A stretch of 64,000 nucleotides of DNA. Origin: Rothia sp. P100 (GTDB taxonomy: Bacteria; Actinomycetota; Actinomycetes; Actinomycetales; Micrococcaceae). The translations under genes and the position numbers were made by a program. Where the stretch lies: NCBI RefSeq assembly GCF_023712425.1, contig NZ_JAMAYG010000001.1, forward strand, positions 310,001-374,000. The letters are read 5' to 3'. This document shows positions 25,028-34,332 of this stretch, piece after piece (the stretch's first letter is position 1; each line of letters starts with the position of its first letter). The notes below the pieces were generated by a model. That model saw only the letters and a list, made by a program, of their open reading frames with translations, ran no database searches and was not told the origin of the DNA.

Positions 25028-25741
25028 ATGGCAAAGCAGACTATTTTTAGCCGCATCGCACAGCTTACCAAGGCAAACATTAACTCCTTGATCGATGCTG
25101 CAGAGGATCCTCAGAAGATGCTGGATCAGATGGTTCGTGATTACACCAACAACATTGCAGAGGCTGAGCAGGCTGTTGCTCAGACCATCGGCAATCTGCG
25201 TATGCTCGAAGAAGACCATGCAGAAGATACCCGTGAAGCGAGCGAATGGGGCTCAAAGGCTCTAGCTGCCTCTACCAAAGCTGATGAGTTCCGTGCTGCT
25301 GGTGACACCGCCAACGCTGATAAGTTCGACAACCTTGCGCGCATTGCCCTTAGTCGCCAGATGCAGGCAGAGAACGAAGCCTCAGCTATCGAACCTCAGA
25401 TTCAGTCACAGACCGAAATCGTGGAGAAGCTGAAGGTTGGTTTGACTCAGATGAAGGAAAAGCTGGGCGAAATCTCACGCAAGCGCGATGAGCTTAACGC
25501 TCGCCAGAAATCTGCTGCTGCCCAGTCACAGGTGCACGATGCCCTCAAGTCTTTTGATGTTATGGACCCCACCAGCGAAATCTCCCGTTTTGAGGACAAG
25601 GTTCGCCGTGAGGAAGCTAAGGTTCGTGGGCAGCAGGAGCTCGCAGCATCCTCCCTGGACGCCCAGTTCAATGACCTGGAATCGCTGGGCCGTCAGGCCG
25701 AACTTGATGCACGACTCGCTGCTCTCAAAAACGGCAAGTAA
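25028..25741 (+). CDS. pspA: PspA/IM30-family membrane-protecting protein
   Basis: 237 residues from ATG 25028 (AAAGG upstream); the frame extends earlier without family support. It opens with a short amphipathic helix and the family pattern ANINSLIDAAEDPQKMLDQMVRDYTNNIAEAEQAVAQTIGN, followed by continuous coiled coil with regular Glu/Lys/Ala content. PspA forms ESCRT-III-like helical assemblies on the inner membrane and protects it under stress. It is downstream of the TPM gene and near the divergent HtrA-type protease, consistent with a shared stress response. The C-terminus ends in a helix with no extra domain. Confidence 0.95.
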   Translation: MAKQTIFSRIAQLTKANINSLIDAAEDPQKMLDQMVRDYTNNIAEAEQAVAQTIGNLRMLEEDHAEDTREASEWGSKALAASTKADEFRAAGDTANADKFDNLARIALSRQMQAENEASAIEPQIQSQTEIVEKLKVGLTQMKEKLGEISRKRDELNARQKSAAAQSQVHDALKSFDVMDPTSEISRFEDKVRREEAKVRGQQELAASSLDAQFNDLESLGRQAELDARLAALKNGK

Positions 25742-25788
25742 GCTCACCAACTTTTAGCCTCCTCCTACTACAGGGCTAGAAGTTATCT

Positions 25789-25827
25789 AAGGGGCCAGGC
25801 ACCACTGTTTGTGGCGCCTGGCCCCTT
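25789..25827. terminator. Terminator between convergent pspA and udk
   Basis: AAGGGGCCAGGC pairs with GCCTGGCCCCTT, with an inner CCAC/GTGG pairing around TGTTT, giving about 16 bp of stem. ACTTTAAG follows on the plus strand. Confidence 0.75.
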
Positions 25828-25847
25828 ACTTTAAGCCCTGGCTGGCA

Positions 25848-26471
25848 TCACTTGTCTGCCCACCCGTGGATTTGCCCGTTGACCCGATGGAACAGCATAT
25901 CTAAAGCAACAAGGTTCGCCCCTTCAGGAATAATCATGTCCGCGTGACGTTTTGAAGGCTCGACGTGGAGCTCATGCATGGGCTTAACGGTGGCGAGATA
26001 CTGGCTTTCAACCGACTCAATACTGCGGCCACGCTCAATGACATCTCTTCGTAGTCGACGCAGGATGCGTACATCTGCATCGGTATCAACGAAAATTTTG
26101 ATATCGCACAGTTTTCGAATTTCTTCCTCAACGAAGATGAGAATGCCCTCAAGGATAATAATCCTCTGAGGCTGAACAATCATCGTTTCTTCTGAGCGAT
26201 TATGGTCGGTGAAGTCATACACCGGAGTCTCAATAGTCTGACCGCCGATGAGAGCCTTGAGATGAGTGACCAGAAGATCATTATCGAAGGCTGTGGGGGC
26301 ATCGTAGTTAAGTTCAGTACGCTCATCGTAGGTGAGGTGATCATTGCGCTTGTAGTAGTTATCGTGATAAATCACCCCTACCTGGCCGTTGAAGCGCTTA
26401 AGAAGTGAGTTGGTGAGCGTCGTCTTGCCGGAGCCGGTGCCGCCTGCAATACCAATAATGAGGGGTTTCAT
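25848..26471 (-). CDS. udk: Uridine kinase
   Basis: 207 residues, the usual length. P-loop GIAGGTGSGKTTL at the N-terminus, then HDNYYKRNDHLTYDERTELNYDAPTAFD (substrate and Mg binding), ETPVYDFTDHNR, and FVDTDADVRILRRLRRDVIERGRS lid region. It phosphorylates uridine and cytidine with ATP or GTP in pyrimidine salvage. It is convergent with pspA across a terminator and shows no operon partner. Confidence 0.97.
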   Translation of the reverse strand: MKPLIIGIAGGTGSGKTTLTNSLLKRFNGQVGVIYHDNYYKRNDHLTYDERTELNYDAPTAFDNDLLVTHLKALIGGQTIETPVYDFTDHNRSEETMIVQPQRIIILEGILIFVEEEIRKLCDIKIFVDTDADVRILRRLRRDVIERGRSIESVESQYLATVKPMHELHVEPSKRHADMIIPEGANLVALDMLFHRVNGQIHGWADK

Positions 26472-26840
26472 GAGTCTCTTCTGCCGATTGTGTGGAGAAC
26501 TTCTTTAATTGTGACACGTTTATGACACCAGGGCGTGGAAGTCTTGGAGGGTTACCTATACACCCTCAGTTAACTTCTTTGCCCGCCAACCCAGGTTTTG
26601 TCCCCTATCTGACTAAATCCTGATTACATCATTAGAAAAATATTTACTTGATATGGAAACTTTATAAATCTTTTCTACTAGGTGCTTCATAAACTTAAAC
26701 GCCATTTACTCTCCACAGGATAATTAATTGTGACCCTAAGCTAAGTTTTTTAATTCCAATAAGGCCCCCTCCTTTTGGGGACAAAAACCCGTATAGTAAA
26801 TGGAAGCACGCGCCTGCCTTTCCCCCACGAAGGACCAACC
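26472..26840. other. 369-bp AT-rich intergenic region between udk and the PH-like gene
   Basis: No convincing ORF. The region is distinctly AT-rich in the middle (runs at about 26630-26760) and then carries TATAGT (26792-26797), a fair -10 for the PH-like gene at 26841. Its AT content differs from the neighbours and may reflect two divergent promoters or a nucleoid-protein binding stretch. No hairpin of note. Confidence 0.4.
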
Positions 26841-27281
26841 ATGATGAAATTCGAAAACTGGGTCAATGAAACCTTCGACTCCCCCTCCCTGAATCAGGCC
26901 TTCTCCCAACATTCATCTCATCAGAATCAGCTCAAGAAGCTGCAAAAGGCGCTGCACATGGCTGATTCACTCCTTGGCTGCGAGACTGTGTTAGAAATTG
27001 CCCCCGGGCGCTTTTCTGGCTTTGGCGATTCAGTTCTTTTCGTGACCAGCCAGCGTCTGCTGATTATTAAAAACAGCTTTCAATCCGGCCATTCAGTTTC
27101 GCTGAACTTCGATAGTCTTGAGAACGCACGCCTGTCCTACCAGCCACTGGCAGGCCATACTCTATCCCTAGACGGTGGTACTCACCGCTTTACACGCATC
27201 CCCGCTGATTTTGCCAACAGCTTACGTAAAGCACTCTTTGAAGAACAGAAAACGTTTTCCCGGATATTCCAGGCCGACTAA
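26841..27281 (+). CDS. PH-like (YokE-type) domain protein, function unknown
   Basis: 146 residues from ATG 26841 (AAGGA 7 nt upstream). A polar helical lead (1-50) is followed by a compact beta domain (LLGCETVLEIAPGRFSGFGDSVLFVTSQRLLIIKNSFQSGHSVSLNFDSLENARLSYQPLAGHTLSLDGG) with the two-sheet rhythm of bacterial PH domains that begin with a helix and contain a LFVTSQRLLI strand. These often bind membranes or partner proteins. No signal peptide. It stands alone with its own strong terminator. Confidence 0.7.
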   Translation: MMKFENWVNETFDSPSLNQAFSQHSSHQNQLKKLQKALHMADSLLGCETVLEIAPGRFSGFGDSVLFVTSQRLLIIKNSFQSGHSVSLNFDSLENARLSYQPLAGHTLSLDGGTHRFTRIPADFANSLRKALFEEQKTFSRIFQAD

Positions 27282-27313
27282 AACCTTTAAGATCGCTGTA
27301 TACACGATATAGA

Positions 27314-27354
27314 CCTGCAATCGGTGCCCCCCAGTACCGATTGCAGGTTTTTTT
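27314..27354 (+). terminator. Intrinsic terminator after PH-like gene
   Basis: Perfect 12-bp stem CCTGCAATCGGT / ACCGATTGCAGG, 10-nt loop, then seven T. A textbook Rho-independent terminator. Confidence 0.92.
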
Positions 27355-27383
27355 CGCCCTCATCGGCGCATATAGTTAAAAAG

Positions 27384-27413
27384 AAAAGCGCCTCACTTTC
27401 GTGAGACGCTTTT
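27384..27413 (-). terminator. tRNA-fMet terminator
   Basis: AAAAGCG-C-CTCAC / GTGAG-A-CGCTTTT with a TTTC loop and one C-A mismatch; on the minus strand it ends in a T-rich run just after the tRNA. Confidence 0.8.
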
Positions 27414-27418
27414 CGTCT

Positions 27419-27495
27419 TGGTTGCGGGGAGAGGATTTGAACCTCTGACCTCCGGGTTATGAGCCCGGCGAGCTACCGAACTGCTCCACCCCGCG
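27419..27495 (-). tRNA. Initiator tRNA-fMet (CAT)
   Basis: 77 nt on the minus strand with an encoded CCA end. The acceptor stem is CGCGGGG / CCCCGCA, so position 1 is C opposite A72, the mismatch that marks initiator tRNA. The anticodon stem carries three G-C pairs (GGG / CCC) around CTCATAA (anticodon CAT). D arm AGCAGTTCGGTAGCT and T arm AGAGGTTCAAATCCTCT are normal. The C1-A72 mismatch and the GGG/CCC stem identify it as initiator rather than elongator. Confidence 0.96.
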
Positions 27496-27617
27496 GCGAC
27501 TTATATAACTATACGCACCCCATAACCACTGCGCAAGTCGAGAGGCCTATTTGTGACCGACCCCTCAAAACATAGGGTATTAGCAGCAAGGGGCACCACC
27601 ATCAGCAAAAAACCCAA

Positions 27618-27657
27618 AAGGGTGCTGCCCTCCCCCTTACGGGAGGGCAGCACCCTT
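27618..27657 (-). terminator. UPF0182 gene terminator
   Basis: Seventeen-bp perfect stem AAGGGTGCTGCCCTCCC / GGGAGGGCAGCACCCTT with a 6-nt loop. On the minus strand it continues TTTTGGGTTTTTT, a strong U-tract. Confidence 0.92.
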
Positions 27658-27699
27658 GTGTTTAGCTCCAGCCCCCTCAATGAGCCAGGGGCCTGATCG

Positions 27700-30600
27700 C
27701 TAGCGGTCAGCCCCTGCGCTGGCAGTTGCCAGTGCCGAAGCGCTCGCACCATTTGCAGGCTGAGAAGCAACCGTGCCTTCAACACCGTCAGCCTCAAGAG
27801 CCCGCTGAAGAGCGTCATTCAGACGATTCTGAGCTTCACCATAGGCAGCCCAGTCACCATTCTTCATAGCCTCATCGGCATCTTCCATGGCGCTCTGAGC
27901 GTCCTCAAGAGCACCCTGCAGACCCTCAGCATCACTAGGAGCGGAGCTAGAAGAACCGGTATCAGTAGCTTCAGGGTCCATCGCCTGGGCAGCTTCAGCC
28001 TCATTCACACCGGCATCCGCGGCGGTTTCAGCGCCAGAAGAACCGCCAAAGAGCTCATTCAAGGCCTCATCAAGCGTGGGAGCGAACCCTACGTTTTCAC
28101 CGAATCCGACCAGAACGCGGCGCAGTGACGGGTATGCTGCATCGCCAGATGACTGTACGTAAACAGGCTGGACGTAGAGAATACCGTCACCCACGGGCAG
28201 AGTCAGCAGGTTACCGTTGATCACCGATGATGCACCGGTACGCAGCAGGTTCAGCTCGGTAGAGACCGTGGTATCAGAGTCAAAGACGTTCTGAGCCTGC
28301 CCGGGGCCAGGGACAACTGACGAGCGGGGAAGCTCCAGCAAGGATAGCTTTCCGTAGTTCTCATGTTTCTCGCCGTCCTGACCAGTGCCAGCATCACCAT
28401 TAGCAGACAAGAAGCCATACATGACGTTACGTGTGTTGCTATCTGACTGCTGCGGAATAAAGGAGGTAGTCAGCGAGAAGTTAGCTGAATCTTCCCCTGG
28501 CATCTGCAGAGATATGTAGTAAGGCGGCAGTGGCTGCCCACTGTCATTGGTGGGATCATTAGGAATAGACCACAGATCGTCACCGGCATAGAGGCTATTA
28601 GCCCGAGTCACGTGATAGGCGTTGAGCACCTCACGCTGAACCTTGAAGAGGTCCTGCGGGTAACGCACATGATCAATCAGTGAAGCGCTCATTTCGCTAT
28701 AAGGCTTGACCGTCTCGGGGAATACCTTCTGCCAAGACTTCAGCACAGGGTCTTCGTCATCCCAGGCATAGAGGTTAACCGAACCATCGTAAGCATTGAC
28801 CGTTGCCTTCACCGAGTTACGGATGTAGTTAACCCGCTCGTTGGGCAACGCCTGGGCAACACCGGTGGCAGTGTCAGAGTCAGCGGTTGCGTTATCAAGC
28901 TCAGCTGACTGGGAGTAGGGGTACTGGTTGCTGGTGGTGTAAGCATCAACAATCCAAACCACCTGATCGTCAACAATCGCAGGGTAAGGATTGCCATCCA
29001 CAGTCAGGTAGGGAGCTACCTTCTGAACACGCTCAGAGGGGTTACGGTCGTAGAGAATCTGGGATTCAGGACGCACCGCATCAGAAAGCAGAATGTCAGA
29101 TGACTGGTACTTGATAGCGTAGGCAAGACGGTTAAAGGGGTTACCGATGTTAGGCCCGCCGTTACCACTGAAGGTGTACTTGGCGTCCGTGCCGCTCTCA
29201 TCGTCAGTGGTCTGGGGGCGGTCAAGCTCTAGCGGCTCATCCTCAGAGGTTCCACCAACAATGGAGTAGTCGGGGGATGACTCACCGAAGTAGATACGGG
29301 GCTCATAGCTCTCGCTAATCTCACCGGTTGCCTGGATACCGGACTGGATGAACTTGGGCTTGCCGTCGGCCTCTACCTGGTTGCCATAAGCTGCGATAAC
29401 GCCGTAACCGTGGGTGTAGACCACATGCTGGTTAACCCAGGATGAACCGGAGTTCTGTGCAGGGTTCAGCTCACGGGCAGCAATAACGGTATCCGTGGGG
29501 GTGCCGTCAATATCGTAACGGTCCACTGAGAGGTTCTGCCCAAACTGGTAGTAGGGGCGGAACTGCTGCAACTGCGCGAAAGCTCCGGAAACCACGTTGG
29601 GATCGAGGAGGCGAATGTTCGAGATAGTCTCACTTTCACCCGATAGGGTGCCAGCGGCGGTGGAGGTTTTCGCGTCATAATTAGTGACCTCGATGGCATC
29701 CAGACCGTAAGCAGCGCGGGTAGCGTCAATATTGCGCTGGATGTAAGGTTCTTCAGCGGCCTGTTCGTTAGGTACCACCTGGAAACGCTGAACGATCCAG
29801 GGGTAGAGGCTACCAGCAACCAGCGAAGCAATAACCAGCACCGCAGTACCAATCATGGGAAGACGCCAATTACCGTTGATGGCTGTCACGACAAAGAGAA
29901 CCGCGACCAACAGAGCCGCAATAGCGAGAATGGCCTTGACCGGAATGATGGAGTTTACGTCACTGTACATAGCGCCAGCCCAAGAACCGGACTGGTCCTG
30001 TGTAGCGTTGTAACGGTCCAGCCAGAGCACAGCGGCAGTCAGCAACAAGAAGATGCCTCCCAAAATAGCGAAGTGCTGGCGGAAGGCCTTAGTCGTAGTA
30101 ATACCCTTTTCGTGTACCAGGATGCCACCGTAGAAGTAGTGCATAACCAGAGCCGCCATCGCTGAAAAAATGACGATAGTGCGCAGAATACCGGTCAACA
30201 GGTTCAGGAAGGGCAGGGTGAACATAAAGAAACCCAGATCAATACCGAACTCGGCATCGGTGGCACCGAAGCTTTCACCGTTGAAGAAAAGGAGAACGGT
30301 CTCCCACTGGGACATGGCCCCGGTACCAATAAAAGCACCCAGGAGTAGAGGCACTGCAATCAACAGCACCTTACGCATCGAATCAACGCTATCGCGGTAG
30401 CGTGCCATGTTCTGATTGAACATTTCTTGGAAATCAGCGTAGGGATCGGGCAAAGGGTTGCCATCAGCGTCAACCCTGGGGCCACGCTGTTGATAACGCT
30501 TAGGGTTGGGAGTTTGCAGTTCGCCGCGCTTGTAAGCGTAGAAGAGGCTTGCCCAAATCGCTAACCCTGAAATCAGAGCCACTCCAGCAAAAATGATAAT

Positions 30601-30792
30601 GCGGGTGAGATTCTCAGTGATGAACACCTTGAGGTAGCCCAGCTGGTTGTACCAGAGGACGTCGGTGTATACCTGGCTAGCAAAAACAAAAACTACGATG
30701 GCAACCGCAACGATAGCGGCTGTCATCAAGAGGGGTTTATTTCTACGCCGAGGAGCGCGTGAAGAGGTGTTAGCGGTGCTTCCGGTACTCAC
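27700..30792 (-). CDS. UPF0182 large membrane protein
   Basis: 1030 residues, GTG start with AAGGA 6 nt upstream. Seven hydrophobic segments in the first ~330 residues (TAAIVAVAIVVFVFASQVY, IIIFAGVALISGLAIWASLFYAY, LLIAVPLLLGAFIGTG, FFMFTLPFLNLLTGILRTIVIFSA, FAILGGIFLLLTAAVLWL, AILAIAALLVAVLFVV, MIGTAVLVIASLVAGSL). A large extracytoplasmic beta-rich domain follows, and an acidic, Ala-rich tail (about 920-1030, AGVNEAEAAQAMDPEATDTG). The family (Rv3193c in M. tuberculosis) is near-universal in actinobacteria and its function is unknown. It sits next to a YlbL-type protease and a DUF2342 gene, the same trio as Rv3193c-Rv3195. Confidence 0.93.
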   Translation of the reverse strand: MSTGSTANTSSRAPRRRNKPLLMTAAIVAVAIVVFVFASQVYTDVLWYNQLGYLKVFITENLTRIIIFAGVALISGLAIWASLFYAYKRGELQTPNPKRYQQRGPRVDADGNPLPDPYADFQEMFNQNMARYRDSVDSMRKVLLIAVPLLLGAFIGTGAMSQWETVLLFFNGESFGATDAEFGIDLGFFMFTLPFLNLLTGILRTIVIFSAMAALVMHYFYGGILVHEKGITTTKAFRQHFAILGGIFLLLTAAVLWLDRYNATQDQSGSWAGAMYSDVNSIIPVKAILAIAALLVAVLFVVTAINGNWRLPMIGTAVLVIASLVAGSLYPWIVQRFQVVPNEQAAEEPYIQRNIDATRAAYGLDAIEVTNYDAKTSTAAGTLSGESETISNIRLLDPNVVSGAFAQLQQFRPYYQFGQNLSVDRYDIDGTPTDTVIAARELNPAQNSGSSWVNQHVVYTHGYGVIAAYGNQVEADGKPKFIQSGIQATGEISESYEPRIYFGESSPDYSIVGGTSEDEPLELDRPQTTDDESGTDAKYTFSGNGGPNIGNPFNRLAYAIKYQSSDILLSDAVRPESQILYDRNPSERVQKVAPYLTVDGNPYPAIVDDQVVWIVDAYTTSNQYPYSQSAELDNATADSDTATGVAQALPNERVNYIRNSVKATVNAYDGSVNLYAWDDEDPVLKSWQKVFPETVKPYSEMSASLIDHVRYPQDLFKVQREVLNAYHVTRANSLYAGDDLWSIPNDPTNDSGQPLPPYYISLQMPGEDSANFSLTTSFIPQQSDSNTRNVMYGFLSANGDAGTGQDGEKHENYGKLSLLELPRSSVVPGPGQAQNVFDSDTTVSTELNLLRTGASSVINGNLLTLPVGDGILYVQPVYVQSSGDAAYPSLRRVLVGFGENVGFAPTLDEALNELFGGSSGAETAADAGVNEAEAAQAMDPEATDTGSSSSAPSDAEGLQGALEDAQSAMEDADEAMKNGDWAAYGEAQNRLNDALQRALEADGVEGTVASQPANGASASALATASAGADR

Positions 30793-30969
30793 ACATGTTC
30801 CTTCGGTATTGTAATGGTGCGCCGCAGATTGAGCGGCTACATAAATAACTGAACCGTAGTGAAACGGTTCAAGGTATTAGGCACCATTCTGCCAAAGAAA
30901 ACAGGGGGTTTCGAGGTGAAAGGTAACATTCAGCTAGCAGATGGAGAGAAAACCTCAGCCCTCTGGTCT

Positions 30970-32052
30970 TTAGGAGCAGGTGGGGAAGGTCGCCGGATCT
31001 GAACCCTTGCCAATCTGCTCTACTGCCTCCACAGCATCAGTGAGCGTCTCTACCTTCACCACGCTCAGCCCCGAGGGCACTCGACCCACCACTTCATCAC
31101 AGTTCTCAGCGGGTGCAAGAAAGACGGTAGCCCCCGCCTCCGAGGCGCCCCGCATCTTTTGCGCGATACCTCCAATACCGCCTACGGCCCCATCCGTGTC
31201 AATGGTGCCAGTACCGGCGAAGTGTTCTCCCCCGGTCATCTCACCCTCGGTGAGTTCATCAATAATACCGAGGGCAAACATCAGGCCAGCAGAGGGACCA
31301 CCAACTTCTTCTAAGCCGTAGTTAACGGTCAGCGGAAAGTCAAAGCTGCGTGCCAGATAGAGCCCCAAAAGATAGCTATCGTTTTCTTCGTTATAGATGG
31401 GGGTGATAGTGAAATCCTGTTCCGCTCCATCCCTCCGAACGGTGACGGTCACAGCCGCTCCCTGGGGCTTATTAATTGCCTCTGTGAGGCTTTCAAAACC
31501 ATTTAGGTTAGCACCATCAACCCGCAGAATAACATCCTGCTCCTCAATCAGGCCCTCGCTAGGACCACCCTCAGCCACCCCGGAAACCGTGAGATGCTCG
31601 GTAAAATCTTCACCGAGATAGGTGAGCGCTGCCGCTTGAGCTACCTCCTGCGAATTGGTCATCTCCGCCGAATTACGCTGACTGACTTGTTCGTTGGTCA
31701 CGGTGGGGGCATACATGAGGTCGCTGGGCAACACAGAGCCCGAATCACTCAGCCAGGCTGAAAGTACATTCAAGGCTCCTACCGTTGAGTTAGGCCCACC
31801 AGCTACGGATACCGTAGTCATATCTAGAGCACCACTGACCGGGTAGGTCTCTGCGTCCTCAATCTCAATGAGTTGCTTCTCATTAAAGTCACCGATGGTA
31901 TTAAAGGTGGGGCCTGGCTGCTCGGTCACAAAGTTAGCCGGCGCCACAAAAGAAACAGCCACCAATGCCAGAGTTGCCCAAGCACTGACCCTGCGCAAAT
32001 CGGCGCGGGGTGCAGGGACCCTGCTCTTTTTAACCTTCTGAGGAAAAACCAT
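30970..32052 (-). CDS. YlbL-family PDZ/Lon-type membrane protease
   Basis: 360 residues from ATG 32052 (a TTG lies two codons upstream). An N-terminal membrane helix (about 25-45), a PDZ domain (about 150-225, TVSGVAEGGPSEGLIEEQDVILRVDGANL) and a Lon-type S16 protease domain with catalytic Ser in VGGPSAGLMFAL and Lys in IGGIAQKMRGA. Homologues degrade membrane-associated proteins; YlbL of Bacillus affects the cell-division inhibitor YneA. Divergent from the DUF2342 gene across 218 nt. Confidence 0.92.
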   Translation of the reverse strand: MVFPQKVKKSRVPAPRADLRRVSAWATLALVAVSFVAPANFVTEQPGPTFNTIGDFNEKQLIEIEDAETYPVSGALDMTTVSVAGGPNSTVGALNVLSAWLSDSGSVLPSDLMYAPTVTNEQVSQRNSAEMTNSQEVAQAAALTYLGEDFTEHLTVSGVAEGGPSEGLIEEQDVILRVDGANLNGFESLTEAINKPQGAAVTVTVRRDGAEQDFTITPIYNEENDSYLLGLYLARSFDFPLTVNYGLEEVGGPSAGLMFALGIIDELTEGEMTGGEHFAGTGTIDTDGAVGGIGGIAQKMRGASEAGATVFLAPAENCDEVVGRVPSGLSVVKVETLTDAVEAVEQIGKGSDPATFPTCS

Positions 32053-32270
32053 AAGCAATAGCCTACAAGCAAACTAACCCTGCCCCTACCGCGCAGCGAT
32101 CTCTAGGCCAGTATCTCTGTCGCTTTCCCTTACTCGGCACCCACTATTTACACAGCAGACTCCCACTCGCCCAGGGCTAAACTACGAGGCAGTTGGAGGG
32201 CTGAGCAAGTAGGCTGGTAGAAGAACCGTGCAGCTCGGGCTGCGCCCCTACCCAACAAGCGAGGCAGAGC

Positions 32271-33632
32271 ATGACCAACAATCCATTTGGTAACTCCGGC
32301 AATGACCCCATGGAAGAATTCTTCAGAAAACTTCAAGAATCAGGCTTCGATCCCAACGCTATGGGTATGGAAGCTAACGGTGCTTTTGACCCCGATGCCA
32401 TGAAAAATATGGGGATGCCCATCGACCCCGCGATGCTTTCTGGCATCTTCGCGCAGGTTAACGCCATGATGAATGCCCAGCCCACCGATGAACCGGTTAA
32501 CTGGGACCTAGCTAAGCAGCACGCCCGGCAGGTGATTACCGCAGGCTCTGACCCGTCCATGACATCTAATCAGCAAGGCGCTGTTCGCGATGCAGCCGCC
32601 CTAGCTGACCTCTGGCTCGACCCCGTCACCGCCTTCGATCGGCCCGCCTTCAACGCTGAAGCATGGTCTAAGGCAGAGTGGTTAGAGAACTCCTTTGACA
32701 CCTGGAAAGAAATTGCTGGACCCGTGGCGTCTTCGGTTTCTACCGCCATGAACACCTCCATTCAGACCCAGATGCCCGAAGAAATTAAAGGCATGCTGGG
32801 CGGGGGCAACATCTTTGCCGGAATAGGCGGCATGATGTTCGGCATGCAGGTGGGTCAAGCCACCGGCCAGCTCGCCGGTGAAGTTGTCTCCTCCACCGAT
32901 ATCGGCATCCCCCTGGCTCCAGGACGCTCGGCCCTGCTCCCCGGCGGTATTGCTGCTTTTGGTGAGGGGCTTGAGATTCCTGCTCAGGAAATTATGCTCT
33001 ACCTGGCGGTGCGTGAAGCGGCCCTCACCCGTTTGCATAAAGCTAACCCCTGGCTGCGCGAAGACATTATTGAACTGATCAAACGCTACTCACGCGGCAT
33101 CCACGTTGATATTGAACGGATGCAGGAAGCCGCCTCAGAGATTGAGATTGACCCCACCAATCCCGAAGAAATGATGGCAGCTTTCAGCGGTGACATGTTC
33201 AAGCCTCAGAACACAGAGGATCAGCAGCTGGCTCTAGACCGCCTCGAAACTCTGCTAGCCCTCATCGAAGGGTGGGTCACGCTCATCACCGAAGAAGCCA
33301 CTACGAACCTGCCCATGGCAGTCCAGCTGTCTGAAACCATGGCACGACGCCGTGCTACTGGCGGCCCTGCTGAGCATGCCTTCTCCCAGCTCGTTGGGTT
33401 GGAGCTCCGCCCCCGCAAAATGCGCGAAGCTCTGGGTTTCTGGCGCTCCTACGAAGAAGCCCACGGCTTTGAGGCTCGCGACGGTCTCTGGGCAGCACCC
33501 GAAACGCTACCCACCAGCGAGGACCTTGATGACCCCGAAGGTTTCATCTCACGCCGAGCTCTGATCAACGCCAGCGAAGACGAGTTCGACGCAGCCCTCG
33601 AAAAACTACTCTCCGGCGGCTACGATGAATAG
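32271..33632 (+). CDS. DUF2342 / zinc-dependent metalloprotease-like protein
   Basis: 453 residues. An Asn/Met-rich disordered N-terminus (1-70) leads into the DUF2342 fold: a Gly-rich segment (GGNIFAGIGGMMFGMQVGQATGQLAGEVVSS), then LYLAVREAALTRLHKANPWLREDIIELIKRYSRGIHVD, and a C-terminal EHAFSQLVGLELRPRKMREALGFW stretch. The family (Rv3195) is annotated as zincin-like; I see no classical HExxH, and the only His in the putative metal-binding helix is RLHKA. Protease activity is therefore unproven. GAGG lies 7 nt before the ATG. Neighbours match the conserved UPF0182-YlbL-DUF2342 trio. Confidence 0.85.
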   Translation: MTNNPFGNSGNDPMEEFFRKLQESGFDPNAMGMEANGAFDPDAMKNMGMPIDPAMLSGIFAQVNAMMNAQPTDEPVNWDLAKQHARQVITAGSDPSMTSNQQGAVRDAAALADLWLDPVTAFDRPAFNAEAWSKAEWLENSFDTWKEIAGPVASSVSTAMNTSIQTQMPEEIKGMLGGGNIFAGIGGMMFGMQVGQATGQLAGEVVSSTDIGIPLAPGRSALLPGGIAAFGEGLEIPAQEIMLYLAVREAALTRLHKANPWLREDIIELIKRYSRGIHVDIERMQEAASEIEIDPTNPEEMMAAFSGDMFKPQNTEDQQLALDRLETLLALIEGWVTLITEEATTNLPMAVQLSETMARRRATGGPAEHAFSQLVGLELRPRKMREALGFWRSYEEAHGFEARDGLWAAPETLPTSEDLDDPEGFISRRALINASEDEFDAALEKLLSGGYDE

Positions 33633-33704
33633 CCCGAGGCTGAAGACGATAGCTCCGGCCAAGATTAGCCCTTACTGGAAAGCGTCATATGACGGGTAAA
33701 TAAG

Positions 33705-33754
33705 GAGCCTCTGTTCGATAACCAACGGTTCAAGGTGCTATCGGACAGAGGCTC
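33705..33754. terminator. Long-stem, large-loop hairpin between convergent DUF2342 and YgjP-like genes
   Basis: GAGCCTCTGT (33705-33714) pairs with ACAGAGGCTC (33745-33754), continued inward by TCGATA / TATCGG with one mismatch, leaving an 18-nt loop. A short CCTTTT follows on the plus strand. Likely a bidirectional terminator; the large loop is unusual. Confidence 0.55.
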
Positions 33755-33768
33755 TGTGCGCCTTTTAC

Positions 33769-34332
33769 CTAACTAGCCTTACCCCGCTGGCCGAAAGTAA
33801 CGCCCTCCAGGAAGGCTCGTGCTTTTTCAAGCTGCGGGTAGCGAGCTTCTAACGCCCTAAAGCGGGGGCTGTGGTTAGCTTCGAGCAGGTGGCAGAGTTC
33901 GTGAAAAAGTACAGCGTCTAGGGCATAGATGGGTGCCCCCTGTAAGACATCGGATATTCGAATACTGAGCTGGGCGGGGGTAGCCGAACCCCACTGCTGT
34001 TTCTGGTTACTTACCCAACGCACGGACGCAGGTTCTGGGCACTCCGGCAGATATTGAGCGCGAAGCTGAGCGGTTCGTCCGCTCAAGAAGTCATCAGAGG
34101 TGACCTGCTGAAGGGTAGCTTCCTTGCGGGCTCTGCGCGCTTGAACCTTGGGTAGGAGTTTCTCTATATAGTCCCTGACATCGGCCTGGCTACTCGTGGC
34201 GGGTACCAAAAGTCGTATCCGCCCATCATCCAGCGGCTGTGCTTGCACCGTGCGCCTACGCCGCACTGAACGCACCACCTCAATTTCGGGGCGCCCCTCC
34301 CCCGCCTCAATGATCTGGACTGATGAGGCCAT
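33769..34332 (-). CDS. YgjP-like (DUF45) metallopeptidase
   Basis: 187 residues, intracellular. A beta-rich N-terminal half (about 15-60) leads to the metallopeptidase core with HELCHLLEANHSPRFRALE (His, Glu, His and a downstream His as zinc ligands) and the family tag QKQQWGSATPAQLSIRISD. Its ATG overlaps the stop of the upstream helicase gene (TAATG at 34330-34334), so the two are translationally coupled. Substrate unknown. It is convergent with the DUF2342 gene. Confidence 0.9.
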   Translation of the reverse strand: MASSVQIIEAGEGRPEIEVVRSVRRRRTVQAQPLDDGRIRLLVPATSSQADVRDYIEKLLPKVQARRARKEATLQQVTSDDFLSGRTAQLRAQYLPECPEPASVRWVSNQKQQWGSATPAQLSIRISDVLQGAPIYALDAVLFHELCHLLEANHSPRFRALEARYPQLEKARAFLEGVTFGQRGKAS

